This document shows, piece after piece, positions 34,313-43,234 of a DNA stretch of 64,000 bases (the stretch's first letter is position 1; each line of letters starts with the position of its first letter). Both the position numbers and the translations under genes were made by a program. Where the stretch lies: the NCBI GenBank assembly GCA_000752035.1, contig CCFE01000011.1, forward strand, positions 2,501 through 66,500, written 5' to 3'. A model generated the notes under the pieces. That model had not been told where the DNA came from and searched no databases. It saw nothing but the letters and a program-made list of their open reading frames with translations. This DNA is from Bacillus rubiinfantis. GTDB lineage: Bacteria; Bacillota; Bacilli; Bacillales; Cytobacillaceae.

Positions 34313-35602
34313 TCATTTCCTCACAACCCTATATGCACTTTTAACTTCTTTCACAGCTGGTACATCATATAACTCTACTAAAATCTGATCATAGTTCGTT
34401 AGTGAAGCCTGATGCGTCACTAAGACAATTTCAGATGTCTCATTTTTCTTAATCGGCAACTGAAGGATTTTTTCAAAACTTACGCCATTTCGAGCAAAAA
34501 TTGCCGTAATATCGGCAAATACGCCCACTTCGTCTTGAACATGAATTCTTAGGAAGTATTTGGAGTATTTCTCGCTATCATCCTTTAATTGTTTAGGATA
34601 TTGCGGGGTGACAGCGCTTTTTCCATTCACACCGATGCGGAGATTTTTTATCACCGCTACTAAATCAGAGACAACTGCTGTGGCTGTAGGCAGACTACCA
34701 GCACCCGGTCCGTAAAACATCGTTTCCCCAACGGCTTCACCATATACATACACCGCATTGTACTCATTTTGAACCGAAGCAAGCGGATGGTTATCAGACA
34801 GGAATGTCGGCGCCACACTTACTTCCACCTTTTCACCTTCCCGGTGGGCATAGCCAATCAGCTTCATCGTGTAGCCTAATTGCTTGCCGTAGCGAATATC
34901 TTCCTCGGTTACATTGGAAATGCCGCTTACCTTGACATCATCAAGATCGATATGCATGGAAAAACCTAATGTCGCAAGAATGGTCATTTTCCGTGCCGCA
35001 TCCAATCCTTCCACATCGGAAGTTGGATCTGCTTCAGCGAAACCGAGTTCTTGGGCCTCTTTTAACACCTCACCGTACGATCTGCCTTCAGTGCTCATCT
35101 TCGTTAAAATATAGTTGGTTGTTCCGTTGACAATTCCCATCATTTGCGTAATCCGGTCTGACGCCAGTCCATCCACCAATCCGCGTAAAATCGGAATACC
35201 GCCGCCAACACTCGCTTCATAAAATAAATCGCAGCCATGTTCTGAGGCAACGGTTAACAGCTCTGACCCATGAAGTGCCATTAAATCTTTATTAGCGGTG
35301 ACAACATGCTTTCCTTGGCGTAAAGCCGTAATTAGATAATCCTTCGTCCCATGAATTCCGCCCATTACTTCAATGACTACATCAATCTCGTCGTCTCGTA
35401 AAATATCATCTGGCTCGGTTGTTAACAGCCCAGGCTCCAGTTCAACGGATCTTTGTTTATGTACATCCTTGACAAGAATTTTCTTGATCTCTACAGGGCA
35501 GCCTACTTGGTGCATAATTTTATCTTGGTGATTTTTTATGATTTGCACTACACCCGATCCGACCGTACCTAGCCCCAATAATCCAATTGAGATTGTCTTC
35601 AT
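34313..35602 (-). CDS. hom: Homoserine dehydrogenase
   Basis: The 429-residue enzyme has an N-terminal NAD(P) motif IGLLGLGTVGSGVVQII, catalytic-domain motifs VTANKDLMALHG and GIVNGTTNYIL, and a C-terminal ACT domain (YFLRIHVQDEVGVFADI) expected to sense threonine. It reduces aspartate semialdehyde to homoserine. GAGGAGGGAAC precedes the ATG. It is the first gene of the operon, with a good sigma-A promoter at 35659-35687. Confidence 0.96.
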   Translation of the reverse strand: MKTISIGLLGLGTVGSGVVQIIKNHQDKIMHQVGCPVEIKKILVKDVHKQRSVELEPGLLTTEPDDILRDDEIDVVIEVMGGIHGTKDYLITALRQGKHVVTANKDLMALHGSELLTVASEHGCDLFYEASVGGGIPILRGLVDGLASDRITQMMGIVNGTTNYILTKMSTEGRSYGEVLKEAQELGFAEADPTSDVEGLDAARKMTILATLGFSMHIDLDDVKVSGISNVTEEDIRYGKQLGYTMKLIGYAHREGEKVEVSVAPTFLSDNHPLASVQNEYNAVYVYGEAVGETMFYGPGAGSLPTATAVVSDLVAVIKNLRIGVNGKSAVTPQYPKQLKDDSEKYSKYFLRIHVQDEVGVFADITAIFARNGVSFEKILQLPIKKNETSEIVLVTHQASLTNYDQILVELYDVPAVKEVKSAYRVVRK

Positions 35603-35658
35603 CTTGTTCCCTCCTCAAGTGTCCTCCCACAGTGCACAAATGTATTTCTGTTGTAGAC

Positions 35659-35687
35659 ATTATATGATTCTCTGAATTTTTTTACAA
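35659..35687 (-). promoter_or_regulatory. Sigma-A promoter of hom-thrC-thrB
   Basis: On the minus strand, -35 TTGTAA (35687-35682) and -10 TATAAT (35664-35659) are separated by 17 bases. It lies about 57 bp upstream of the hom start. The rest of the 575-bp gap to 36186 holds an AT-rich stretch and the T-box leader. Confidence 0.65.
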
Positions 35688-35894
35688 TAGATATGTTTTT
35701 GAAAAATTGTTTTGTAATCGCTTACTATTATGATGTCACTGAATTCTTAGCATTCAGTAAAATTTATCAGGAAAAAATTCTTTACGATTTTTTGATTTTG
35801 TCCCTTTACAGACTGTAAGGAGGAAGGTAGAATAGTCCCTATATTAGATGATTTTGAAATTTCTTTAAATTTTCTCGTTTATATTTAATTGTAA

Positions 35895-36157
35895 TGATGA
35901 AGACGGCAGTAAGAGTTGACTTCAGAGAGCCGGTGGAAGCTGTGAACCGGTGTCAGTTCTTAATAGTATAGCGAGTGTGCTAGAAAATTGCCCAGCCCTT
36001 CTGAACTGGCTGCTGAACCGCTTAGTAGGCAAGCCCGGTTAACACCGTTATTGCTCTTGAGACCGCGTGTTTTTCCTGCGGTAAACGAGGGTGGCACCAC
36101 GTTGATCCACGTCCCTCATAACACGACTATTATGTCTGTTATGGGGGACGTTTTTTT
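35895..36157 (+). promoter_or_regulatory. T-box riboswitch leader of the aminotransferase-serA operon
   Basis: The leader contains the conserved T-box AGGGTGGCACCACG (36088-36101), followed by a terminator whose arms ACGTCCCTCATAAC (from 36109) and GTTATGGGGGACGT (to 36151) precede seven U. The 5' part shows the Stem I-type hairpin CAGAGAGCCGG ... GTGAACCGG, and a Stem III-like CCGGTTAACACCGTTAT. Uncharged tRNA is expected to stabilise the antiterminator. I could not fix the specifier codon by eye; a serine codon is expected from the downstream genes. The 5' boundary is approximate and no convincing promoter was found. Confidence 0.93.
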
Positions 36158-36186
36158 ATACCAATAATTTTAAAAGGATGATGATG

Positions 36187-37344
36187 ATGTTACTTGATCA
36201 GCAGTACTTATTTGCTCCTGGTCCCACGCCGATTCCCGACCGTGTGAAGGTGGCGATGAATCAAGCGATGATTGCCCACCGCGGTCAAGAGTTTCCGAGA
36301 TTACTAGAAGATGTTTCCACCCGCCTGATGCCGATTTTTGGTTCAGAAAATCCTGTCACTGTCCTAACCGGCAGCGGGACTTCAGCATTAGAAGCGGCTG
36401 CTGCCAACGTGATTAATGATGGTGATGAAGTCGTGGTGATTGTTGCCGGGGCCTTTGGTGATCGCTTTGCTGCCATTTGTGAAACATTTGGCGCCACTGT
36501 TAACCGCTTAAACATTGAATGGGGAAAGGCCTGCCAGCCAGAGCAATTGGAAGAATATTTGCAGTCGCTGCAAAAAGATGTTAAGGCCGTCTTTGCTACT
36601 TATTGTGAGACATCCACCGCCGTCTTGCAGCCAATTAAGGAATTGGGTGAAGTGGTCAAACGAGTAACGGATGCCCTTTATATCGTCGATGGTGTCAGCT
36701 GCATTGGCGCTGTCCCCGTTGATATGAAAGCTTGGAATATTGATATCCTTGTTTCTGGTTCGCAAAAAGCGCTAATGCTTCCACCAGGGATTGCCTTTGT
36801 CGCTACGAATGACGTAGCTCGAAGCGTGATGAAACATTCTAAAGCAAAACGCTTCTACCTTGACCTCAATCGCTACCTAACATCCTATGAAACCGATAAA
36901 TCAACTCCGTTCACACCTGCAGTTTCACTTATTTTTGGTGCCCAAGAAGTTTGTAACATGATTGAAGAGGAAGGATTTGAACAGGTTATCAAGCGCCATG
37001 AAATTCTAAAGGAAATGACTCGCGAGGGGCTGAAAGCAATTGGCCTGCCGCTATTAACAACGGATGAAGATGCATCACCAACGGTTACCGCTGTTAAAAC
37101 TGTTGCTGAACCCGCAAAGCAAATCAAGAAGGTTTTAAAAGATAAATTTGCAATTACTGTTGGCGGCGGTCAGAAAAAATTAAAAGGGGAAATTTTCCGG
37201 ATTGGCCATATGGGCTATTGTACACCGTTTGACATCATTAAAGTATTGGGAAGTATTGAAATGTCATTGAAATGTATCGAAGGAAAAGATGTAGTAGGAA
37301 AGGCTGTAAAACGAGCAGAGGAGGTTTGGATGGAATATGTATAA
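36187..37344 (+). CDS. Class V aminotransferase (serine-pyruvate/alanine-glyoxylate type), probable serine pathway transaminase
   Basis: This PLP fold-type I enzyme of about 385 residues has FAPGPTPIPDRV at the N-terminus, TGSGTSALEAA, VDGVSCIGAVPVDM and the PLP lysine in VSGSQKALMLPPG. Four tandem ATGs (36178-36189) follow AAAAGG; the last two have workable spacing and 36187 was chosen. It overlaps serA by eight bases and shares its T-box, so it probably supplies the transamination step of serine synthesis or interconverts serine/glyoxylate, in place of or beside SerC. Whether it accepts 3-phosphohydroxypyruvate cannot be told from sequence. Confidence 0.9.
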   Translation: MLLDQQYLFAPGPTPIPDRVKVAMNQAMIAHRGQEFPRLLEDVSTRLMPIFGSENPVTVLTGSGTSALEAAAANVINDGDEVVVIVAGAFGDRFAAICETFGATVNRLNIEWGKACQPEQLEEYLQSLQKDVKAVFATYCETSTAVLQPIKELGEVVKRVTDALYIVDGVSCIGAVPVDMKAWNIDILVSGSQKALMLPPGIAFVATNDVARSVMKHSKAKRFYLDLNRYLTSYETDKSTPFTPAVSLIFGAQEVCNMIEEEGFEQVIKRHEILKEMTREGLKAIGLPLLTTDEDASPTVTAVKTVAEPAKQIKKVLKDKFAITVGGGQKKLKGEIFRIGHMGYCTPFDIIKVLGSIEMSLKCIEGKDVVGKAVKRAEEVWMEYV

Positions 37345-38968
37345 AGTTCTCGTTACAGATGGAATTAGCGAAACAGGATTAACAAGTTTACTAGAGCATC
37401 CCCATTTTATCGTCGAACGACAACCTACTTTACCAACAGAAGACTTAAAAACAATTATTGGCGAGTATGATGCCCTGATTGTCAGAAGCCAAACGAAGGT
37501 AACGGCGGAACTTCTTGAGGCTGCCGGGAAGCTGCGGGTCATTGCCAGAGCGGGCGTCGGTGTCGACAATATCGATGTCAATGCTGCGACGAGAAAAGGG
37601 ATCATTGTCATCAATGCACCAGGCGCTAACACAATTGCGGCTACTGAGCACACGCTGGCGATGATGCTGGCCTTGGCTCGTAAAATACCGCAAGCACATC
37701 TCAAAACGGTAAGCGGTGAGTGGGACCGCAATTCGTTTAAAGGAGTAGAATTATACAAGAAAACGCTTGGAGTTGTCGGCATGGGGAAAATCGGCACCGA
37801 GGTGGGCAAGCGAGCGAAGAGCTTTGGTATGAACATTTTGGGCTTCGACCCTTACTTAACAGAAGAACGGGCAAAAAAGCTGGGAATAACAAAAGCTAGT
37901 CTCGATTTAATTGCAAGAGAGTCCGATTTTATTACCGTTCATACGCCGCTGACGAATGACACAAGAGGGATTATCAACGATGAATTTCTCGCCAAAACGC
38001 GAATAGGCGTACGTTTTATCAACTGTGCCCGCGGCGGGATTATTGATGAAGCAGCATTAGTTCGGGCAATTGAGTCCGGGCATGTTGCCGGAGCAGCGCT
38101 GGATGTGTTTGAAAAAGAGCCTGTCGCAGATCCAAGATTACTGGAGAATCAAAATATCATTGTCACGCCTCATCTTGGAGCCTCAACGGTTGAAGCACAG
38201 GAAAAAGTGGCCCAAGAGGTCAGCGCCGAAATTATTGAGATTTTTGAAACACAATCGATTCAACATGCTGTGAACATGCCGCAAATGTCTGGAGAAACAC
38301 AAGCCAAATTACAGCCATATTTACTGCTCGGCGATCAAATCGGTCAGCTGGTTATCCAATTGCTTAACAAGCAGGCACCAGAAGAAATCACCATTAATTA
38401 TTACGGCGAGTTAATTGATGAAGATACAGAATTACTAACGCGGACACTGTTAAGAGGGATTTTATCTTATCACTTAAGCGATTCAGTCAATCTCATCAAT
38501 GTGCTCCATCTGCTCAAAGAACAGGGCGTTTCCTACAATGTGCAGAAGAATGCCACGAATAAAGGCTTTGCCAACTATATGGAACTTGCTGTTTCTCAAG
38601 GAGCGGGTACGGCCCGGATTGGTGCAACCGTCTTAAATGGCTACGGGGCACGAATTGTTAAGATGAATGATTACCGTATCGATGTGAAACCGGAAAAATA
38701 CCTTCTATATATAAAGCACCATGATGTTCCTGGTATGATTGGCAAGGTTGGCTCGCTGCTAGGGAACTATTTTATCAATATCGGTACAATGCAGGTAGGC
38801 CGCGCAGAGGTAGGCGGCGAGGCCATCATGGTATTGACCCTTGATAAGGCGTTAAATGCCGAGGTGCTAAGGGAGTTATCACTGATTGACGGCCTGGAAG
38901 ACGCCCAGCTGTTGGAGTTGGCTAATGTAGATAGCTTGGAACCTAAACAAATGGTTGAGAGTTTGTAA
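37337..38968 (+). CDS. serA: D-3-phosphoglycerate dehydrogenase
   Basis: The 543-residue long-form PGDH carries substrate/NAD domains with ALIVRSQTKVT, RAGVGVDNID, the nucleotide motif GVVGMGKIGTEVGKRAKSFG, catalytic Arg in NCARGG and His in TPHLGAST. An intervening ASB-type domain and a C-terminal ACT domain (YLLYIKHHDVPGMIGKVG) for serine feedback follow. It catalyses the first step of serine synthesis. GAGGAGG lies about 12 bases upstream of the ATG, within the end of the aminotransferase gene. A terminator follows the stop. Confidence 0.96.
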   Translation: MYKVLVTDGISETGLTSLLEHPHFIVERQPTLPTEDLKTIIGEYDALIVRSQTKVTAELLEAAGKLRVIARAGVGVDNIDVNAATRKGIIVINAPGANTIAATEHTLAMMLALARKIPQAHLKTVSGEWDRNSFKGVELYKKTLGVVGMGKIGTEVGKRAKSFGMNILGFDPYLTEERAKKLGITKASLDLIARESDFITVHTPLTNDTRGIINDEFLAKTRIGVRFINCARGGIIDEAALVRAIESGHVAGAALDVFEKEPVADPRLLENQNIIVTPHLGASTVEAQEKVAQEVSAEIIEIFETQSIQHAVNMPQMSGETQAKLQPYLLLGDQIGQLVIQLLNKQAPEEITINYYGELIDEDTELLTRTLLRGILSYHLSDSVNLINVLHLLKEQGVSYNVQKNATNKGFANYMELAVSQGAGTARIGATVLNGYGARIVKMNDYRIDVKPEKYLLYIKHHDVPGMIGKVGSLLGNYFINIGTMQVGRAEVGGEAIMVLTLDKALNAEVLRELSLIDGLEDAQLLELANVDSLEPKQMVESL

Positions 38969-38981
38969 GTTTTTCCCATCA

Positions 38982-39009
38982 AAAGAGGGGTTGCCAGGCA
39001 CCCCTCTTT
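38982..39009. terminator. Bidirectional terminator between serA and the HAD gene
   Basis: AAAGAGGGGT (38982-38991) pairs perfectly with ACCCCTCTTT (39000-39009) across an 8-base loop. The U-tracts are short on both strands. Confidence 0.8.
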
Positions 39010-39017
39010 CCTTCCTT

Positions 39018-40148
39018 TTAGTTATATAAGATATCCTTTACATCTATCACAGAATCGAGAATATAGTCAGCTTGTTGTTCTTCGAATTCCTCCCGGGCTG
39101 CTTTTCCTGATAGCCCAGTGAGGACTGCGGCGAACTGGCAGCCCATCGCTCTGGCAGCCAGCAAATCTGCCAAGGAGTCACCGACGATTAACACTTCTCC
39201 ACCGTTTTCTAATGGCAGCGGGGTTTCAAGACAATTCTTGATAGGAGTGCCTTTCCCTTGAAGTGCCCGTAAAAAGGAGAAATGATGAGGTTTCGCGAGG
39301 TGTCCGTAGTCCGGATAGGATTTTTCTGCCCGCAGGACATCATCTGCGGTGACAATCCGGCTCTCATCGAAATAGTGTAACCATGCTAAGTGCTGAAACG
39401 GCTGAATCGTCTCCAATTCCGGACGTCCTGTGCCAACACCAATTGTATATCCCGCTGAAACTAACGACTGAAACAATTTTGCTATTTTTCCTACTGGCGC
39501 CAGTGTTGTTTCATTAGCCAAAAAACCGCTTTTTCCTGTTTGGACAGACGGCCTACCCGTTGAAGTGGCGATGTATTCATCACCCACATACCACTCCTGA
39601 CAAGCATGCTCACAAACCGACCACAGCTCACCCTTAGCAAATGCCGTGGTCTCAATGCCCAGCTTCTCCTTCACAAGCACATTTAAGTGTCCGAATAACT
39701 CCTCTTTCATAGCCTGTGACGATTCAAACTCCGGCACAAACTTACTGAAGTCGAGGACAACATCGTATTGGCGCAGTATCCTGCCGATTTCAATTAATAC
39801 ATCGCGGTCAATTGGTGCCTGACACCATTTGCTAATTTTTTCTAGTTCATGGTCTTTTATTTGCGAAAACAGATGGATAAGCTGGTGGCAGAAGGATAGG
39901 TAAATCATATCCCAGTTTGCGTTTAAGCCGCGGGATTTTTGAAAGGTAAGGACTTTGTCATGTTGAAAAACAGTCGCCCTAATTTTATTAATTTCTTCAT
40001 CACTCGGGCTGGTGGTAAATTGTTCAGGGGAAAGCCCCAGATAATTCGGACTCATAAGCATTTCCCATACGGTTAGTGCTGAGGCATCAAAATAACGTTC
40101 TTCACTTAATAGTACTCCATCAACATCAAATAAGATTGTATTAATCAA
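39018..40148 (-). CDS. HAD-superfamily hydrolase with long insert
   Basis: The 376-residue protein begins ILFDVDGVLLSEERYFD (HAD motif I, nucleophile Asp) and carries late motifs GVGTGRPELE (motif II region) and LIVGDSLADLLAARAMGC (motif IV). About 220 residues separate motif I from motif II, much more than in typical HAD phosphatases, so there is a large helical cap or extra domain. The start is TTG behind GGGGGCGGAG. It is convergent with serA and probably monocistronic. Related Bacillus proteins are uncharacterised as far as I know; the substrate is unknown. Confidence 0.82.
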   Translation of the reverse strand: MINTILFDVDGVLLSEERYFDASALTVWEMLMSPNYLGLSPEQFTTSPSDEEINKIRATVFQHDKVLTFQKSRGLNANWDMIYLSFCHQLIHLFSQIKDHELEKISKWCQAPIDRDVLIEIGRILRQYDVVLDFSKFVPEFESSQAMKEELFGHLNVLVKEKLGIETTAFAKGELWSVCEHACQEWYVGDEYIATSTGRPSVQTGKSGFLANETTLAPVGKIAKLFQSLVSAGYTIGVGTGRPELETIQPFQHLAWLHYFDESRIVTADDVLRAEKSYPDYGHLAKPHHFSFLRALQGKGTPIKNCLETPLPLENGGEVLIVGDSLADLLAARAMGCQFAAVLTGLSGKAAREEFEEQQADYILDSVIDVKDILYN

Positions 40149-40256
40149 AGCTCCGCCCCCATTTCAATTTCTTTTTCACTTTATCGTAACATGGCAAATA
40201 AAAAAGGAAAAGTAATTATCTTAAAAGTCAGTCAAAACTATAGGTATACAAATACG

Positions 40257-40294
40257 TAAAAAAAGCCGCATGCTTAAGTACAAGCTGACGGCTT
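40257..40294 (-). terminator. Intrinsic terminator of the gabD-like gene
   Basis: AAGCCG/CGGCTT form the stem base (40263-40294) with an inner, imperfect GCTTG/AAGC pairing. On the minus strand it is followed by a run of U (A-run 40258-40264 on plus). Confidence 0.8.
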
Positions 40295-40313
40295 CGTTTT
40301 AAACTACGCTTTA

Positions 40314-41768
40314 CTATTCTAACCCGATGGAGATATATTTCACCTCTAAAAACTCTTCAATACCGAAATGACCGCCTTCACGTCCGAGGCCGCTTTCTTT
40401 GTAGCCGCCAAACGGAACTTGAACGGCAGATGGCAGGGCATCGTTTAAGCCAATGATACCATATTCCAGCTGCTCAGTAATGCGGAAGGAACGGCTTAGG
40501 TTTTCCGTGTACACATAGGCTGCTAAGCCATAGCATGAATTATTGGCCCGTTCAATTACTTCTTCTTCAGTTTTAAAGGTAGAAATCGGTGCTAATGGTC
40601 CAAAGATTTCATCCTTCATGCATTCCATTTCATCATGAATATCGGTTAAAATTGTCGGGGCATAGAAATAACCATTTTCTTCAGCTGGCATCGAACCGGT
40701 ATAGACCACTTTTGCACCATGCTTCACCGCGTCATTCACAAGTGATTCAACCTTTTGATAGGCGGAGCTATCAATTAATGGTCCGATGTCGACACCATTC
40801 TCAAGCCCATTGCCAACCTTAAGTTTTTCTAATTCAGCTTGAAAAAGCTCAACAAACCGCTCAGCAACACTTTCCTGGACATAGACGCGATTGGTGCATA
40901 TACAAGTTTGCCCAGCATTGCGGAATTTGGACTGCACAAGACCAACAGCTGCTTTTTCCAAGTTGGCATCATCCATGACTATGAATGGGGCATTACCGCC
41001 AAGCTCAAGGGAAACCTTTTTGACATTTTCCGCCGCGCCGCGCATCAATGTCTTACCAACTTCGGTTGAGCCCGTAAAAGTAATTTTCGTCACGCGCGGG
41101 TCCTTCAGCCAAACATCGCCAATTTCTGATGACCTGCCGGTAACAATATTTAGCACGCCGCTGGGAATCCCGGCTTCATGGGCAAGCTCCGCCATTTTTA
41201 ATGCGGTAAGTGGAGTTTGATTGGCAGGCTTTACCACACAAGTACAGCCAGCAGCTAGTGCCGGTGCCACTTTTCTCGTAATCATTGCGGCCGGAAAATT
41301 CCATGGCGTAATCGCAGCCACAACACCGACTGGTTCTTTGCGGACAAGAATTCGTTTATTCGGATGTGAGGCTGGGATCGTTTCACCATAGACGCGCTTT
41401 GCTTCTTCTGCATACCAGGACACAAACCCGTTGGCATACTGGACTTCACCAAGCGCTTCTTTTAACGGCTTCCCCTGCTCTATTGTCATGATTCTAGCAA
41501 TCTCATGTTTGTTGTCATCGATTAATTGATGCCACTTCTGCAGGTGGCGGCTGCGTTCTTCCGCCGTTTTTTGCGACCATGCTTTAAAGGCATGATGCGC
41601 GGCATCAACAGCTTGCTTTGCTTCTAAAGCACCTCCGGTTGGTACCGCCCCAACTACTTCATTTGTTGCCGGATTCAAAACTTCGGTAAAAATCTCATAA
41701 TCATTACCTACCCATTTACCGTCAATATACATTGGGTAAATCTGATATTCTTGATTTACAACACTCAT
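40314..41768 (-). CDS. gabD: Succinate-semialdehyde dehydrogenase
   Basis: The 484-residue ALDH has base Glu255 in LELGGN and nucleophile Cys289 in GQTCICTNR, the double-Cys pattern typical of GabD enzymes. Other motifs are ITPWNFP and FTGSTEVGK. It oxidises succinic semialdehyde to succinate. It lies 36 bp downstream of the gabT-like gene on the same strand, completing the GABA shunt. AGGGGGCTG precedes the ATG. A terminator follows. Confidence 0.93.
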   Translation of the reverse strand: MSVVNQEYQIYPMYIDGKWVGNDYEIFTEVLNPATNEVVGAVPTGGALEAKQAVDAAHHAFKAWSQKTAEERSRHLQKWHQLIDDNKHEIARIMTIEQGKPLKEALGEVQYANGFVSWYAEEAKRVYGETIPASHPNKRILVRKEPVGVVAAITPWNFPAAMITRKVAPALAAGCTCVVKPANQTPLTALKMAELAHEAGIPSGVLNIVTGRSSEIGDVWLKDPRVTKITFTGSTEVGKTLMRGAAENVKKVSLELGGNAPFIVMDDANLEKAAVGLVQSKFRNAGQTCICTNRVYVQESVAERFVELFQAELEKLKVGNGLENGVDIGPLIDSSAYQKVESLVNDAVKHGAKVVYTGSMPAEENGYFYAPTILTDIHDEMECMKDEIFGPLAPISTFKTEEEVIERANNSCYGLAAYVYTENLSRSFRITEQLEYGIIGLNDALPSAVQVPFGGYKESGLGREGGHFGIEEFLEVKYISIGLE

Positions 41769-41804
41769 TTTTTCAGCCCCCTAGCCTAGAAAATAGCTCT
41801 CATT

Positions 41805-43145
41805 TTAATGGTAAACAACTGCAAAAGCTTCTTCAAGGATTTGAAATCCTGTCTCTAATTGCTCATCAGTAATCGTAAGTGGCATAAGGAAGCGAATAAC
41901 GTTTCCGTAGAGCCCCGCACTTAGCAATAACAGGCCGCGCTCGCCGGCAGCTTTTACAATCTTTGAAACAGCTTCTTTATCAGGAGCCTTTGTCTGGCGG
42001 TCCTTAACAAGCTCCATCGCACACATCGCCCCGAGACCGCGGACATCACCAACACACTCGTAAATGCTGGCAAGCTCGTTCATTTTTCCCATTACCTTAG
42101 CGCCGATGAGTTGCGCCCGCTCATTAAGCCTTTCACTTTCAATAATATCAAGTACTGCTAATGCTGCCCGACAGCCTAATGGACTGCCTGCATAGGTACC
42201 GCCAATTTCCCCAGGAGCAGCTGCGTCCAAAACTTCCGCACGGCCAATGACCCCGCTGATTGGCACGCCGGCGCCCATTGATTTAGAGATGGTCATCAAA
42301 TCCGGTACAACGCCAAAATGATTGATAGCAAAATAATCTCCTGTTCTGGCAAATCCAGTTTGAATTTCATCGGCAACAAATAAAATGCCATACTGTGAAC
42401 AAATCTCCCTTACACGCTGCACAAAGCGAAGGTCAGGAACAATAAAGCCGCCCTCGCCTTGGACAGGTTCCATGACAACCGCGGCAATCGTTTCTGGTGC
42501 AACTTCGGCTAGGAGGAATTGCTCAAATTGTTCAATTGTCATATCAATATACTGCTGTTCGCTCATTCCTTCTGGACGGCGGTAAACATATGGATATGGT
42601 GCCTTGTACACCTCTGGGGCAAATGGGCCAAAGCCAAACTTATAAGGCTTTACCTTACTTGTCATCGTCATCGTCATTAACGTCCGGCCATGAAAGCCCC
42701 TTGTAAAAGAAATAACTCCCGGACGATTTGTGTACTTACGTGCTAGCTTTACAGCATTTTCGACTGCTTCAGCGCCGCTATTAAAAAATGCCGCTTTTTT
42801 GGCAAAATCCCCAGGCGCAAGCTCACAAAGCCGCTCAGCTAAATCAATATAGGATTCATACATCATTACATTAAAACCTGTATGAATAAACTGACTTGCT
42901 TGTTCTTGTATCGCCTGTACCACCTTTGGATGGCAGTGACCCACATTAATCGTTCCAATCGCACCTGCAAAATCAATATAAGTATTACCATCGACATCCT
43001 CTACAAGTGCACCATTTGCCCTGTTTACAAAGGAATGGCAATTATTGCTAATTCCTCTCGCAACATATTTATTTCTGCGTTCCAAAATCTCCATTGACTT
43101 TGGACCTGGAATTGCCGTTTGCAGTAATACACCGTGATCATCCAT
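41805..43145 (-). CDS. gabT: 4-aminobutyrate aminotransferase
   Basis: The 446-residue class III aminotransferase has FAGAIGTINVGHCHPKVV at the N-terminus, FNSGAEAVENAVKLAR, the Asp in VADEIQTGFARTG and the PLP lysine in TISKSMGAG. It transfers the amino group of GABA to 2-oxoglutarate, giving succinic semialdehyde for the adjacent gabD product. AGGGGCGGA precedes the ATG. It could also accept 5-aminovalerate. A hairpin at 43201-43230 separates it from the putrescine aminotransferase gene. Confidence 0.93.
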   Translation of the reverse strand: MDDHGVLLQTAIPGPKSMEILERRNKYVARGISNNCHSFVNRANGALVEDVDGNTYIDFAGAIGTINVGHCHPKVVQAIQEQASQFIHTGFNVMMYESYIDLAERLCELAPGDFAKKAAFFNSGAEAVENAVKLARKYTNRPGVISFTRGFHGRTLMTMTMTSKVKPYKFGFGPFAPEVYKAPYPYVYRRPEGMSEQQYIDMTIEQFEQFLLAEVAPETIAAVVMEPVQGEGGFIVPDLRFVQRVREICSQYGILFVADEIQTGFARTGDYFAINHFGVVPDLMTISKSMGAGVPISGVIGRAEVLDAAAPGEIGGTYAGSPLGCRAALAVLDIIESERLNERAQLIGAKVMGKMNELASIYECVGDVRGLGAMCAMELVKDRQTKAPDKEAVSKIVKAAGERGLLLLSAGLYGNVIRFLMPLTITDEQLETGFQILEEAFAVVYH

Positions 43146-43200
43146 TGTAATCCGCCCCTAATTATATATATTATGATTTTTGTATTTTAGTAGGAAGGAA

Positions 43201-43230
43201 AGCAATCGGCTTAAACCGATTGCTTTTTTT
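43201..43230. terminator. Hairpin between putrescine aminotransferase and gabT genes
   Basis: AGCAATCGG (43201-43209) pairs with CCGATTGCT (43216-43224). Seven T follow on the plus strand; on the transcribed minus strand only TTTCCTTCCT follows, so read-through into gabT is likely. Confidence 0.7.
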
Positions 43231-43234
43231 ATAA

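Noticed and set aside
37264..37836. 190-residue minus-strand open frame
   Set aside because: It lies wholly opposite serA and the end of the aminotransferase gene, has low-complexity Ser/Thr/Pro-rich sequence and no ribosome site.
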